Part shown: positions 32,373-44,500 of the stretch, piece after piece
Numbering within the stretch: position 1 is the first letter of the stretch
How the letters are laid out: each line of letters opens with the position of its first letter
Assembly (NCBI GenBank): GCA_025403435.1
Contig: CM046353.1
Location: forward strand, 14,184,836 to 14,248,835
Source of the DNA: Artocarpus heterophyllus
Lineage: Eukaryota; Streptophyta; Magnoliopsida; Rosales; Moraceae
Length of the DNA: 64,000 nt
Reading direction: 5' to 3'
Made by a program: the position numbers and the translations under genes
Notes under the pieces: model-generated
What the model was told of the DNA's origin: nothing
Seen by the model: the letters and a program-made list of their open reading frames with translations, nothing else
Database searches by the model: none

Positions 32373-34672
32373 TGTGACACCCGTTATTCTTCTAACGGGT
32401 ATTGAGGTAATTAAATTAATTTTTAATGTATAAAAAAAAAATTGCTTCATTTAAATTTATTTTATAATATTTATTTTTATCTATTTTTAAATTTTCTAAA
32501 ATTCTCCTATATTTATTTAGTATGATTACTAAAAAGCCTTAGAACTTCTAATAAATCTCAAAAATGTCATATTGGCATTATGTGTGTTAAAGTCTTTAGA
32601 TGAGACATAAGGATATCTTTTCCAACTACTCTTGACCCTCATTTTCTTTATTTCCTCCGTGACATGCTTCAACATGTCTCCTCTATAATTGTTTCTATCA
32701 CTTCTCTTCAAAGACTTCATCTTTTCTTCCTTTCTCTTCCACGGTTCCCACACTCTTCTTCTCATTTCTTTGCTGAAGCAAAATACTTAGAGAACTTCTT
32801 CAAGGCAGCCATAAAAATCAGCCACCATCACCTCCATTTGAGCAAGAATTTCAGTCATACCGAAGTAAAGGAACCTGTTTTGAAGCCATTTCAAGCTTCC
32901 AACTAACCATAATCCGAGGTTAGAATCTTATGAACAAATTTAGTCTTTCATTTATAAATTTTCTTTTATACTAAAGGATTATTCAAATTTGCGTTCTTAA
33001 ACCTAAGTATATGTTTGTTGCTATTTTGGAGCATATGTATGAAGTCTAAGTGTATATGCCCTAGACAGAAAATTTATATTGTTAAACTTTGTAATACCTC
33101 TATGGGCAGTGGTTATTTCTTGAAATTCTAAGATTAAATTAAAATGAATTTTATAAATTGGTTTGCATATTTGAAAAGTAGCATCCTAGGCTTTCTAACG
33201 AGCTATCATAAACCTAAATCGGAGTTGTATTTTATTTTCTAAGAATTATTCAATTTTTGTATTGGAAACTAGTAAATCTACCAGTTTGTTATGGTATACC
33301 AGCTGCTAACCTGAACCAAGAACCCATCTTTGCTCACCACCTAATTCTTTAATGTCTTGCAACCTTTCCAATATTATCCTAAGTGATTGATGAATCTTAT
33401 TAGGGACTAAAACATATAGATTACTTGTTCACATTTTATATTGTGTTAAGACAAAAATTGTTTACTGTGGTATTCAAAAGAGATTTATATAAAAGCTTTA
33501 ATGGCATACTAGTAAGATAGGTTTACACATGATTTATTTATGAATGTAGTTGTATGTTGTGCTTTAGTTTTAATTGTCCTTATGCACGCCTTAGGATCAA
33601 GGGAGTATGGAGCTAACGTTAATTGATTCCAGGATTAAGAGACTGTTGATAAGCTTAAAAGGTAGGGATTCTATTACTCATCTTTTGTGAGGTTTTGGTA
33701 AATTAAATTTGATTGTTTTATGTTGTAAAATATGTATATTGTATAGCGATAAATATAATGATTTGACATATGTTATAAATTGAGAAGCATGGTTAGGAAA
33801 ATTAACTCTATTAATAATGATTTAATATAGAGAAATTGTGAGACATGAAGAGGGCGGCGGTTACGTCCTTGGGCATGAATACCCAAAAAGGTAAAATAGG
33901 GGGAAGGTGATGACGCTTCCTTGGGTTGAAAGTCCCAGAACACACTGTACAGGAATCGATTTGGTGAGGACTCGGGGCTTGATGTCCCCTCACCGGAACA
34001 CCCTTGGAATGTTTATAGGGTGATCAAATGCGCCCATTTGGGTTTCGATGAGTTGAGTGATACTCAATTTAACATGGATACCTATGAACAATGATGATTG
34101 GTAATATTTGAATAAATGTGTAATTATGACACTTGGTAATGATTAACTACGGTATCCATAAGATGTGATCATAATAAACCTCATAATCTGGAATATGATG
34201 TGACTTACTAACCATGCAGATTTTAATGTGGTAATGATAAAAACCTAAAGGTGAGTAATGGCTTTCTCTACTGAGCATAGTGTTGCTCATACCCTTATGT
34301 TTATATCTTTTCAGGACTCACTAAGTGTAAGGTGGCTACGAGAAATATAGTTGAGGAAGTGAGGTAGCTATATTACATTGGGACTGCTTCAATCGTTGAG
34401 AATGTTCTTCATGATAATGTAAGCATCAATTGTTACTTTCTGTGACTGTATTACAATGTGTTGAGGGTTAAAATGATGATGACAACAGTTTATATTATTA
34501 AATTTAAGGTGCTACATTAAAACTGTGGTTTATTTATCGTTTATATTTTTATTTTTGAGTTGAGAGTTTTCATTTAAGTCCCGGGCAAATTTTATTTTTA
34601 AGGTTTTACTTTTATTATTTATTTTTATTTTATCTCATTAAAAACTGTTAACCCCCATATAGGGGCGTTACA
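32373..34672 (+). repeat. 3' LTR of the cargo-carrying element
   Basis: 2300 bp, about 99.4% identical to the 5' LTR by eye, ending GGGGCGTTACA next to the TTTCT target duplication. Where the two LTRs differ and the chromovirus LTR can be aligned, this copy usually carries the changed base (9 of 11 sites). Confidence 0.93.
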
Positions 34673-37076
34673 TTTCTTTCTAAACCTACATTTCATACTG
34701 TAGGTGGGAAGGGTACTTACTTGATGCGAATGTCAGGCAACTTAATCTCGATTTCCCTTCTCCTAGACTCCTAGGATCCTGTTGGCCAATTACAAAGCCA
34801 TTAGCCAAATTTCACTATGTTTTGATACGAAACATCCGTTAGTTAATAAATTGAGTTGCATTACTATGTACAACTCTAAAAACCACTGGTTTTTTTTTTC
34901 TTATTTCTATCTAACTTTACCCTATCGTTTCTAATGAAGGGCGGGAACCTTTCTAGTCGTTTTCTTATTCCATTGGAAACATTTTAAAACGGTTCGTGTT
35001 ATTTAGACAAAAATGACGATTTTGCCCTCCGTGGGTCCACTAACCTACCCAAACTCGATTTCGTTATTCTTACGAAAATAACCATATACTAATTTCAAAA
35101 TAACACCCTAGTAGGTCAAATCTCTTTATTTCTCAATTATGCCCCATTTTCATAAAACTTTGCGGTTTAGTCCCTGAATTGAAAATTTTGACGATTTTAC
35201 TCCTGGGACTAAAGTTTACTTCTTTGCATCAAAATTTCCTATTTTTCTCAAGGATCATTTTTACTTAAGGTACCATACCTTAAATCGTTTGCAAAAATAA
35301 CATTTTTGCCATTCAACACTTTTTTCACTTTTAATATATTCTTGAAAAATCAAAAACTCACAAACGATTGAGTTTTCAGACAAACCGTCCGTGTGACCTA
35401 ACAGTTTCATCGAGATCTACAACTTTTGTGTTTTAACTTTTCCCAAAATCTCACTATACAGGGGCGTTTTGGACTATTTTTCAAATCTGCCGAGAAGGAA
35501 CTTTTTCTTTCAATTTAGTCCTTATGGCATTTTTACAAAACTCTGTTTCAAACTTGCAATTCTACCCCTGAAGATTCCATTCCATGCCTTAATCAACACA
35601 TTCTCATGCTCAAACATCACTTTTACAAAGTCAAACATCAAAATTACAAAAATAACACTTTTTACAAAAATTGTCTTTTTGCACTATAAACCAAAGTTTC
35701 ACAACTCAAACTTGCCAATCATCACATATACATAAAATTCCAGCAAATACATGCTCAAAACCCCTCATGGGTTTGAAAGAATAAAATCAAAACAAAATTC
35801 AAAACTTTAAACTTTAAAACTTACCCAAATAACACTTTTTAGATTTCTAACCTTCAAAGGCTTCTTGAACTTCTTCTTGGACTTCCTTTTCATGCAAAAA
35901 TAGCATGGATTAATCTTTGCCCTTTACCCATGAAAAATCCCTTGAAAACTCATGAAAAAGTTTAGGATTTTACCTTAAAACTTGTGGGAAATCCTTGTTC
36001 TTGCTTGTAAAACTTGTTTGGGGTTATTTTTGCAAAGTTTGGGGGCTGAGAAATTTTTTTAGAGACCTGGACATGGCTGCCGAATCTTGGAAGGAAAGAA
36101 AGGAAGTGAATTTTTGTGATAACTTTGCCTTAAATGCATCCTTATCACATTTGGTGACTCATGGTAACCCATGAGTATACCACTAGGTGTCCTCATCTTA
36201 TTGGGCCACATTGCATGGCTTGTTGGCCCAATAGAATTCAAGCAAATGTCCACTTTGTGGAGTTAAAAATTTATACTGTGTAATTTTTCACCACACAGTA
36301 TTTTTCCTATACTGCTGTGGTCAATTCAGTGTACTTTCTATCCTTAGACTGTATAAAAATATTTAACTTACTTTTCGTTTACTTTTTGAGGCCAATCATA
36401 ACATTTTTTGTATCTACGTTTTCATTTAGCAATATTCTTATACTGCTCTGGCCTCCTTTCTACCCCCGGTTAGGGTTAGGACAACCTCTATGTTCTATTT
36501 ACATTTTAATCATTCATTCGTTTATATCACAATTTCATAATTAATTGTGACATGAAATTCATTTTATGGATATTATGCACAAATCTCTGAGTCATCAAAC
36601 TCATAAAATTTGTATTTTATAATATCCACAATTACATTACATATGCCATAAAATTTGCAATCAATGCCGCTCATTCATATTTTATTGTAATTTTCACATA
36701 AATTACAATTTTTACAAAATTTCACATTTTTAAGAATAAATTCATTAATTAAACCTAATTAAATATTAGATTTTATTGATGACGTTTTCTCGGTCATTAC
36801 AATATAAAAGCTTTACACTATAACTGTTAAGAGCTTTTACATTATAATGGGTTCCAACCAACTTATCAACACCTTTTTTTATTCTAAATATAAATTTGAG
36901 CTTTTATAAGAAAAAAACTTAGTTATGCTCTCATAATAAATTATACATGTAAAAGTTATAAATTAATTTTTGTCCAAAAAAAAATTAACACATTTAACAA
37001 TGTAATGATTTCCAAGTTTAGGATACAAATGCTCACAAAATAACAGCGTGAAAAAAAATAAAAAACAAAAAAAATG

Positions 37077-37982
37077 CTATGATAAGACCCCAAAAAGGTC
37101 TTATAAATAAGAACATTTTCTTACTATATGATGCACTTCATTTTAACTATTGGATTTAATTCAATGATCCAAAATCAACAAAAATAGATCACCAATATAG
37201 GATAACAACTTATTCAATCATAAAATAAATAATAAAACTCAAAAATTATTAAACAAAACCTTAACAATTCAGGGGAAAAAGAAAAACTCCTAGCAACCGT
37301 CGTCGGAAGGTAGTGTCGCGATCAATGTCTGGTGGCCACCCAAAGCTTGATTTGCATAGTTGCGATGGTGTAGCGGCGTGGTCATGAACAACGATCGAAG
37401 ACATCATGACCTTAGTTTGCTACCTGAGTTTTTGCCATCTCCGATGGTGGACTCCTTAGTCGGGGGCCGAGGGCTATGTGGGTGAATGGCCGAGGGGGTT
37501 GCAACCTATGGAGGTCCCGACAAAGTACAAGACCCATAACCTCTACCCATGAGCTTGGGACGGAATCGTGATAGGGTCGCAAGGGGGTTGGGCACATTGC
37601 AGGTCGAGACCTTTAACGGCAGCCAACAACGAGGCGAATCGCGATGGGAACTACGCCTCACCGCCTCCGGACGGGCCATCATTGATGAGGTTTGTGACGG
37701 TCCCACAAAGACCGAGGGATGGTGGTGGCGACGTTGCGACTGAAGGATGGGTCACCGTCGTTACTTGAGGTTGCCGGCAACCCCCACCGACAGATGATGG
37801 AGCATAAGCAAAGCCTACGTTTTTCTGCCCTTTTTATTTTAAATTTTTAGTTATTGATGAATTAAGTGTGTATGGATTTATTTTAGTTGTGGTAAGCTTG
37901 TTTATTCTTAACCGTTGAATATAAATTTGATTGACAAAAAAATGGTTCTTATTGATGAGAACAGATAAAGGCCTTATTCTAG
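37077..37982. mobile_element. Pack-MULE-like candidate with GC-rich interior
   Basis: The ends are loosely inverted: CTATGATAAGACC..ATAAGAACATTTT on the left, and CTAGAATAAGGCC..ATAAGAACCATTTT inward from the right. The interior (about 37270-37800) is sharply GC-rich, with frames encoding ordinary-looking amino acids on both strands but no recognisable protein. AT-rich ends around GC-rich foreign sequence is the layout of Pack-MULEs. Flanks are poly-A, so a 9-bp duplication cannot be judged. It could alternatively be a decayed gene fragment. Confidence 0.4.
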
Positions 37983-38238
37983 TTATTTTAAAAAAATAAA
38001 ATAAAAAATAAAAACAATACAAGAGTGAGGTACCCACTAGTTCTGCTAGGTTCGGGAAGAAAGGGATTCAAAACGTAGGCTCGGGATTCGCTTTGGAAAG
38101 ACGTTGGGATTTGGAACTGACCACTATTTCGTTTTTACGATTTTATCCTCGCTGGGTTTCCATTTTCCCTCCTGGTTCAGTTTCCTCCGACTTCCCCACC
38201 TGCTCCTTCACAAATCACACTCATATGTAAAACAACCT

Positions 38239-38240
<2 letters not shown>

Positions 38241-38274
<34 letters not shown>
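38241..38274 (+). repeat. (GA)n microsatellite in the shugoshin 5' UTR
   Basis: Seventeen uninterrupted GA units ending 30 bp before the shugoshin start codon. GA/CT tracts are common in plant 5' UTRs. Confidence 0.9.
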
Positions 38275-38277
<3 letters not shown>

Positions 38278-38304
38278 GGGCTTGAGCTCCCGAATCCCTA
38301 GGCT

Positions 38305-40671
38305 ATGGATACTGCCATCCTCGTTGATTCAAGCAATGTCGCCGTTGGAGGTAAATTTTTCTTGCCCAGCCGTTTCTTCATTTCTTCCTTTTGTCAAACA
38401 ATGAATACGACAATTTCGATTTTCATTGGTTTTTTAGATTTATCTTTCTTCCGATGTTCTTTCGGAAACTATCAACGTTTCTTCAAGAATTTAGCGACAG
38501 AGTGTTAGATTTTGAGGCGAAAAGCTAATTTCTTGAACTCCCCCTTTTAGGGTTTTTAAGGTGTGTTAAAAATCTTGTTCGATTTGCTCTCGCGGAACTT
38601 ATTATAACGTGCATTGTATTACAAGGTTGAATTTTCCGTATGATGTGGCTAATTAGAGATTTTTTGGCTAGTTTGTGACTTAAAATTTTCTTTGAATAGC
38701 AGATGGAAAAAGGGGAGTGAAAATTGGGGGTGCTCAGAGTAAAATGCTTTCGGACATTAGCAACTTACAGAATAGACCTAGACCAACGAACCCTGATGCT
38801 AAGAATAAGGCTACTACAATTACCACTAAAGAATATGTTGACAAGCTGGAAAAGGTACATCTTGTCCAGCTATAAGCTTAGTTAGTGTTTTCCTATGTTG
38901 TGGGTTTAACTTGTGTGGGCTGTTTTCAGGAAAATGTGGAGTTGACGAAGCTTCTTGCGGAACGAAAGTATCCTTTATGGTTGATTTTTCTGCTCTCTTG
39001 TGAAATGTATTTGTAATTGTTTATAGTACTTTAGTTTCTTTAATACTAGTTTACAGCAAGCTTATTGAACTGAGTGTGGTAGAGCTACGGAAACTGAGAG
39101 TCAACCTTCAGAAAGTACAGCTACAGAACTCTCAACTCGCTCAAGCTAACAGCCAAATGCTGGCGGTACAGCCTTAAATGCTATTGTTATGTTTTTTGGT
39201 TGATTTGTTGTTCTTTGAAAATTATCTGGACTTAAATTAAATTGGTGTTTTACTTTAATGAAACAGGAGCTTAATTCGGGTAAAGACAGGGTAAGTTTAG
39301 ACTTAGTACAAGAAGTTGGTATAAATGCCTTGATCCTTAGTGTTAAATAGTATTCATTTTACTTTACAAGTCACTCTCGTATTGTCTCCTTTTCTCTTTC
39401 AGTTAAAAGCACTTCAGCATGAGCTTGGATGCAAAAATGGATTACTCATAGCAAAAAAATTAGAAGCAGGGGTCAGTATAAGTGGCATCACTTCCTATTT
39501 TGGCATGTAAACTTATAGATTGTCTTGCTGACTCTATAAATATTGTTCTCTTAGGAGGGAGGAAAAAGAATAAGGTGTCTGAATGCAAACAATGAGGTAT
39601 AAGCAAAATGTGAAATATTCGTGCGACAATTTTAATAATTGTTCTTTATTATTGCCTCATATCCTGTATTATAACAATTTTCCTTTTACTTTACAGGTGG
39701 ATTCAAGTCACGATGAATTGGGTAAATCCTCTCAGGCAGATAAGGAAAACAAACCTTGTAATGCCTACCGGAGAAAGCAATCAAGAAACCAATGTAATTA
39801 AGTAATTAAAATTATAACAAACCCGCCACAAATTTTGGTCCTTTTTGCGGCACCAACCATTTTCATTTATGATCTGTGCAGCTTCAACCCTGTCTTCCTG
39901 TTGAAGCAGTCTGTGCTAAAGAGGAAGTTGACAAGAAAAGGTTTTCTTTTGCTGATTTTCTAGCACGGTCGCCCTGTTTCAATTTTCTTGATAAAAAAAT
40001 GTTAAGAAGCAAGGAAATCTAAATGAATTTATATGGTTTCTTGCCAGGAGTTGTTTGAGAAGGCAATCTGCAAGGTTGAAATCCAAAGAATCGGAAGAAG
40101 CTGAGGGCTTGTTCCACATAGAAAATGCTGAGTTTCCTGTCTCTTCTACGCATGAGGATTGGACTGATGCAAGTGGTCAAACATTACTGGAATCATCAAC
40201 CAAAAAGGAAGATGAAGGACATGCTATTGCTGTTGGTGTTAGAGAGGAGACTGAGAAGAGAAGGTTTCTTCCTTGTGCTGACTTTCCTGTGAAATTACCT
40301 TGTGTTGTCAACTGTTTTCTAAGAACTAGTTGTAAAAGCAATGTAAATGGTTTTTCTGGATTCCTGGCAGACGTTCAAGAAGGCAATCTGCTAGGTTTAA
40401 AACCGAAGAATCAGAAGCAACTGAAGACTCTTTTGAGATAGGTGATGCCAAATATCATGTGTCTTCTCTACACAACGATGCAGCTGGCGCAAGTGGTCAA
40501 TCATTCTCTGAAGTATCAGTTAAAAAGGAAGATGAAGGTAATGCTAGTACCAAGCCTGATGCTCAAGAACTTGGACGATCTTCCATTGGAAGGCCATTGC
40601 GCCGAGCAGCGGAGAAGGTTCAGTCCTACAAGGAAATTCCTCTCAATGTGAAGATGCGCAGAGTGGAGTGA
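38305..40671 (+). CDS. SGO1: Shugoshin (protector of centromeric cohesin), 11 exons
   Basis: Spliced model, 374 codons, all introns GT-AG: 38305-38350, 38703-38854, 38930-38967, 39057-39165, 39267-39290, 39403-39471, 39555-39596, 39697-39793, 39910-39940, 40048-40263, 40371-40671 (TGA). Shugoshins recruit PP2A to centromeres and shield cohesin in meiosis. Near the start is MLSDISNL; residues about 60-145 form the N-terminal coiled coil with LAERNKLIELS, LRVNLQKVQLQNSQLAQANS, and LKALQHELGCKNGLL, all typical of plant SGO. The basic SGO C-motif RRQSAR(L/F)K occurs twice (about 207-214 and 278-285), in exons 10 and 11; plant shugoshins usually have it once. The C-terminus (AAEKVQSYKE..VKMRR) is also typical. 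The junction 39793/39910 is chosen because the stronger-looking acceptor at 39880 would run into a stop. The frame is intact throughout. SGO1 versus SGO2 is not decided. Confidence 0.9.
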
Positions 40672-41259
40672 GACATTCTCATAAGTGCTACATTTTCTTA
40701 AAAGTAGAGGCAGCTAAGTATATGCTTAATCAATGTAGTCTTGTGTCTATTTTCTGGGGTGCATTGCAATAACTGATATATAGCATCTCTTGCATTCTTC
40801 TTCTAATCTGTCCTTCCAGGATACAAGGTACTTGCTTTCTGTAAATTTAGTTCGTAAACTCTCTTTTCATCTTCTGATGTGAACCAGAAACTGGGGAAAT
40901 CCAAAGTTTTTCTCCGAACAAGTGAAGCATTATAATTCTAAGATTTGATCCTGTTACCATTGCTAAAAACATTCGACATCCTTGCAATTCCACTATTCCC
41001 ACTGCATTTTTTTAACGTTAATTTTGCTTTGCTTTGTTCTTAATTTTTTTTTTTGGGGTTTCGTGAGAACCCATTTAAAGCTGAGCTATGTCTAGTAGGG
41101 GTAAACAAAAAACCAGGTAACCCAGCGAACCCAAGTAACCTAGTCTAACCTAACTCAAGATAATCCAAACTTGACTGAATTCGATAAGTAATTCAATTCA
41201 ACCCAAACAAACCCAACTCAACCGGAGGTTTCATTAGGTGGGTTCAGGTTGAGATTTTA

Positions 41260-41523
41260 GGTAGAAATACGTGATCTCTTACCTAATCTCTAGGGATTAG
41301 TTGCTAAGATTAGTTTAGTTTATTTCATAGAATAAAGGATATTGGTATTATTTTACCAATTCCCAATCAATTATTTTTTTTTCCTTGATTGTAATTCTTT
41401 GATTTTAGCTCGATTGTAATCTTTGGATTTTAGGAAGAGATTTTCTCCTTCATTACTATTTATATCTATACAATTCATCAGAAAAATAATGAGAATTATT
41501 TATTCATATTCTCTATTACTTCA
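41260..41523 (+). repeat. 5' LTR of the eroded copia element
   Basis: Matches 46094-46357 over its length, with landmarks GTGATCTCTTAC, CTAGGGATTAGTTGCTAAG, TACCAATTCCCAATCA, and AATAATGAGAATTAT. The terminal TG is lost. Confidence 0.85.
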
Positions 41524-44500
41524 TGGCATCAGAGTTGGTTTTTGAAAACTCTAAAATTCAGGCCTCTGACTCTCCAAAATTATCCGATGACCAAGTACGG
41601 CATGGCCATGGAAAGCCAAAACCCATCCTCATCCAAAGTAACCTTGAATTCGGAAGCGTTAATCACCAACAATCATGGCATGACAGACGGTGTTCCTCTC
41701 TAAGTTATAGGACACAAGTTGAATGGGAATAATTATCTCCAATGGTCACAATCCATTTTGATGTACGTCCCTGGAAAAGGAAAGGATGATTATCTCACTG
41801 GTGGAGTTGTTCCTTTAAGGGCCGATGAACCAAAATTCAAAAATTGGAAGATCGAAACAACATGGTAATGTCGCGGTTAGTCAACTCCATGACGAAAGAG
41901 GATTGGTGAAAATTTCTTACTTTACAACACTGCACATGAAATTTGGGATGCAGCGAGAGAATTTTACTTGAGCAAGGAGAACATTGCTGAGGTTTTCGAA
42001 ATTGAAACCAATCTTTATGACCTTCGACAAGGAGACTCCTTCGTCACCCAATACTACAACCTCTTTACTCGACAGTGGCAGCGATTGGATGTGTTCGAAG
42101 AACATCAATAGGCTTGTGCAAAAGATTCGAAGAAGTCCAGAGAAATTGTAGAAAAGAAAGAATTTTTTAAATTCTTGATGGGATGCAACAAGAATCTCGA
42201 TGAGGTTAGAGGGCGCATATTGGGAATGAAACCCTTATCAAACATTCGAGAATTTTTTTCTGAGGTCCGCCAAGAAGAGGGAAGGAAGAAAGTGATGTTA
42301 GGAGAATTCTCTGCTGTTTTTGTCACAGAAAATTCTACCTAGCTGCTCGAGGAATCCAACATAACAGCAGCGACAACTGACAAAAGAAGGGAAGACCATG
42401 GTGTGATCACTGCTAGAAAATAGGGCATACACGAGATACTTGCTGGAAAATCCATGGAAAACCTAATTGGAAGTCCTCAAGATCAGTGCCTGATAAAGAA
42501 AGTCGTGGTAATCAAGTCTTTGTTAATGATGGATCTCCTGCCACCGAAACAGGTCCTTTCAGCAAGGAGCAAATTGAAGCTCAGCAAAAAATGTTCTCAT
42601 AGCAAAGCCTTACCAACAGTATAATTAGGAATAGAATCCTTGGCATAGAAAGGTAATTATTTGAATGCTCTCACTATAAAGTAAAAAAAATAGGTCCATG
42701 GATTATAGACTCTAGTGCATCTAATCACATGATAGGAGATGTCACATTATTCAACACTTACAATCCATGCTGTGAAAATCTTACAGTAAAAATTGTTGAT
42801 GGATCACTTTCTAAAGTTGTTGGAACTGGTTCTATTGTTAATTCAAAGGACCTAACCCTTAAATTTGTATGTCATGTTCCTAATTTGGACTACAACCTTT
42901 TGTCTGTTAGCAAGCGTACTTAAGAGCACAACTGTGTTGCTAAGTTTTTCTCAGATATGTGTGAATTTCAAGATTTGGTTTTGGGGAGGACGATTGACAA
43001 TGCTAAGGTGTGCTTGGGATTTTTTCTTCTAAAAATTGGTGAACCTCGTAGAAGACAAACTCATAATGCAGTAGGCTGTTGTGTCAACAAGTCAATCCAA
43101 GAAAAGTCTTGTCCCATTTGAAAAATTCAATAAGGAGAGTGAAATCATGTTATGGCACTATCATCTAGGACATCCAAATTTTTTGTATCTTGACAAATTG
43201 TTTCCTTCATTGATTCAATAATGAAAATCCAAAATATTTTCAGTGTGAAGTGTGTCAATTTTCAAAGCATGTTCATAGTTCTTACCACACTTTACCTTAT
43301 AAGGCATCTCGTCCATTTTCATTGCATTCATAGCGATGTGTGGGGACCATCTAGAATAAAAAATATCACGAGCACTAGGTGGTTTGTCTCATTTGTAGAT
43401 GATCATACTAGGATCACTTGGTTGTTTCTTATGAAAGAGAAATCGGATGTTGGGGAAATTTTTAGAAAATTTAACACTATGGTTCAAACTTAATTCCAAA
43501 CAAAAATACAAGTGTTAAAACTGACAATGAAAAATAATATTTTGAGACAATTCTAAGGAAATATCTTGAGAGTCAGGGGATCATACATCAGAGTTCATAT
43601 GTCGACACACCTCAACAAAATGGAATTGCTGAATGAAAAAACAGACACCTCCTAAAAGTTGCTCGGTCAATTATGTTCACCACACATGTTCCAAAATTTT
43701 TCTGAGGTGAGGCGATCTTAACAGTCGCTTATCTAATAAAAGGATGCCTTCTCAAGTCTTGAACTTCCAAACACCGTGTAAAGTCTTTCTTCAATCCTTT
43801 CCCAACACTTGTCTTCTTTCCACTCTACCCTTGAGAGTCTTTGGTTGCACCGTGTTTGTTCACATACATGCCCAACATAGGAGTCAACTTGATCCAAAGG
43901 CACACAAATGTGTATTTGTCAGATACCAAACCAAAAAGGGTATAAATGTTACTCCCCAATCACAAGAAAATTCTACAACCCTTGGATGTCTCTTTCTTTG
44001 AGCAACAACCTTACTACCAAACTCATATTCAAGGGGAGAACTTTACTCAGGAATATCAGCTTTGGGATGTTGATATCTTGAATCTAGAGCCACCAAAGTC
44101 ATCTCAAACAAATCAGAGTCCAATTCCTATCGTCTAACTTGAGTCGTCTCAGCTTGAAATCCGATTCGAGCTTGGTTCCCTAATCTGAGTTTTAGAAACC
44201 TTCACGATCCATTCAAACACCTCCACGTCCCATCCAAACACAACCTACGGCACCTAGTGAGTTACGTGTCTATTCTAGAAGAGACAAAACTCAAGAAGAA
44301 AAAGAAGCATAGCCACTAGATCAAAGCCATGAATCCAATCCGAATCTGGATCCTTGAACTTCACCTAGGTAACACTAGCTCTGACTTAGTTTCTGCTTTT
44401 GTTGATTCACCAGTTGATGATAGATCCATTGCCTTGAGAAAAGGCATAAGGTCTTGCACTAATAATCCCATTTACAATTTTGTCTCATATGGAGGACTGT

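Larger units (their letters stand above)
25813..34672 (+). mobile_element. Non-autonomous LTR retrotransposon carrying foreign genes
   Basis: 8860 bp on the plus strand, flanked by the perfect 5-bp duplication TTTCT (25808-25812 and 34673-34677). Two 2300-bp LTRs (25813-28112, 32373-34672) begin TGTGACACCCGTTA and end GGGGCGTTACA. An iMet primer site (28120-28132) and a polypurine tract (32359-32372) are in place. The 4.26 kb interior has no gag, protease, RT, RNase H or integrase. Instead it has two intact ORFs: a cysteine-rich basic protein (29602-30123) and a LOG-like protein (30767-31417). LTR ends, primer site, leader start and pre-PPT hairpin match those of the chromovirus at 1401-10228, the probable source of enzymes. 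The LTRs differ at about 13 of 2300 sites, so insertion is recent. Confidence 0.93.
24727..36801. mobile_element. Old LTR-like repeat, split by a younger retrotransposon
   Basis: Sequence from TGTCACAACCTGCC (24727) to 25812 and from 34673 to CGGTCATTACA (36801) reads as one repeat once the inserted element at 25813-34672 is removed. A related segment at about 60165-61250 shows the same landmarks in the same order: a CATCCGTCCG stretch, a CAGCAT...AATGAGCT stretch, GGTACGACACT, TACTTACTTG, and CTCCTAGA. The last two lie on the far side of the insertion here, so they bridge it. It has TG..CA ends like an LTR (about 3.2 kb in total), but no target duplication was found. The strand is not determined. 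No protein is encoded. Confidence 0.55.
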
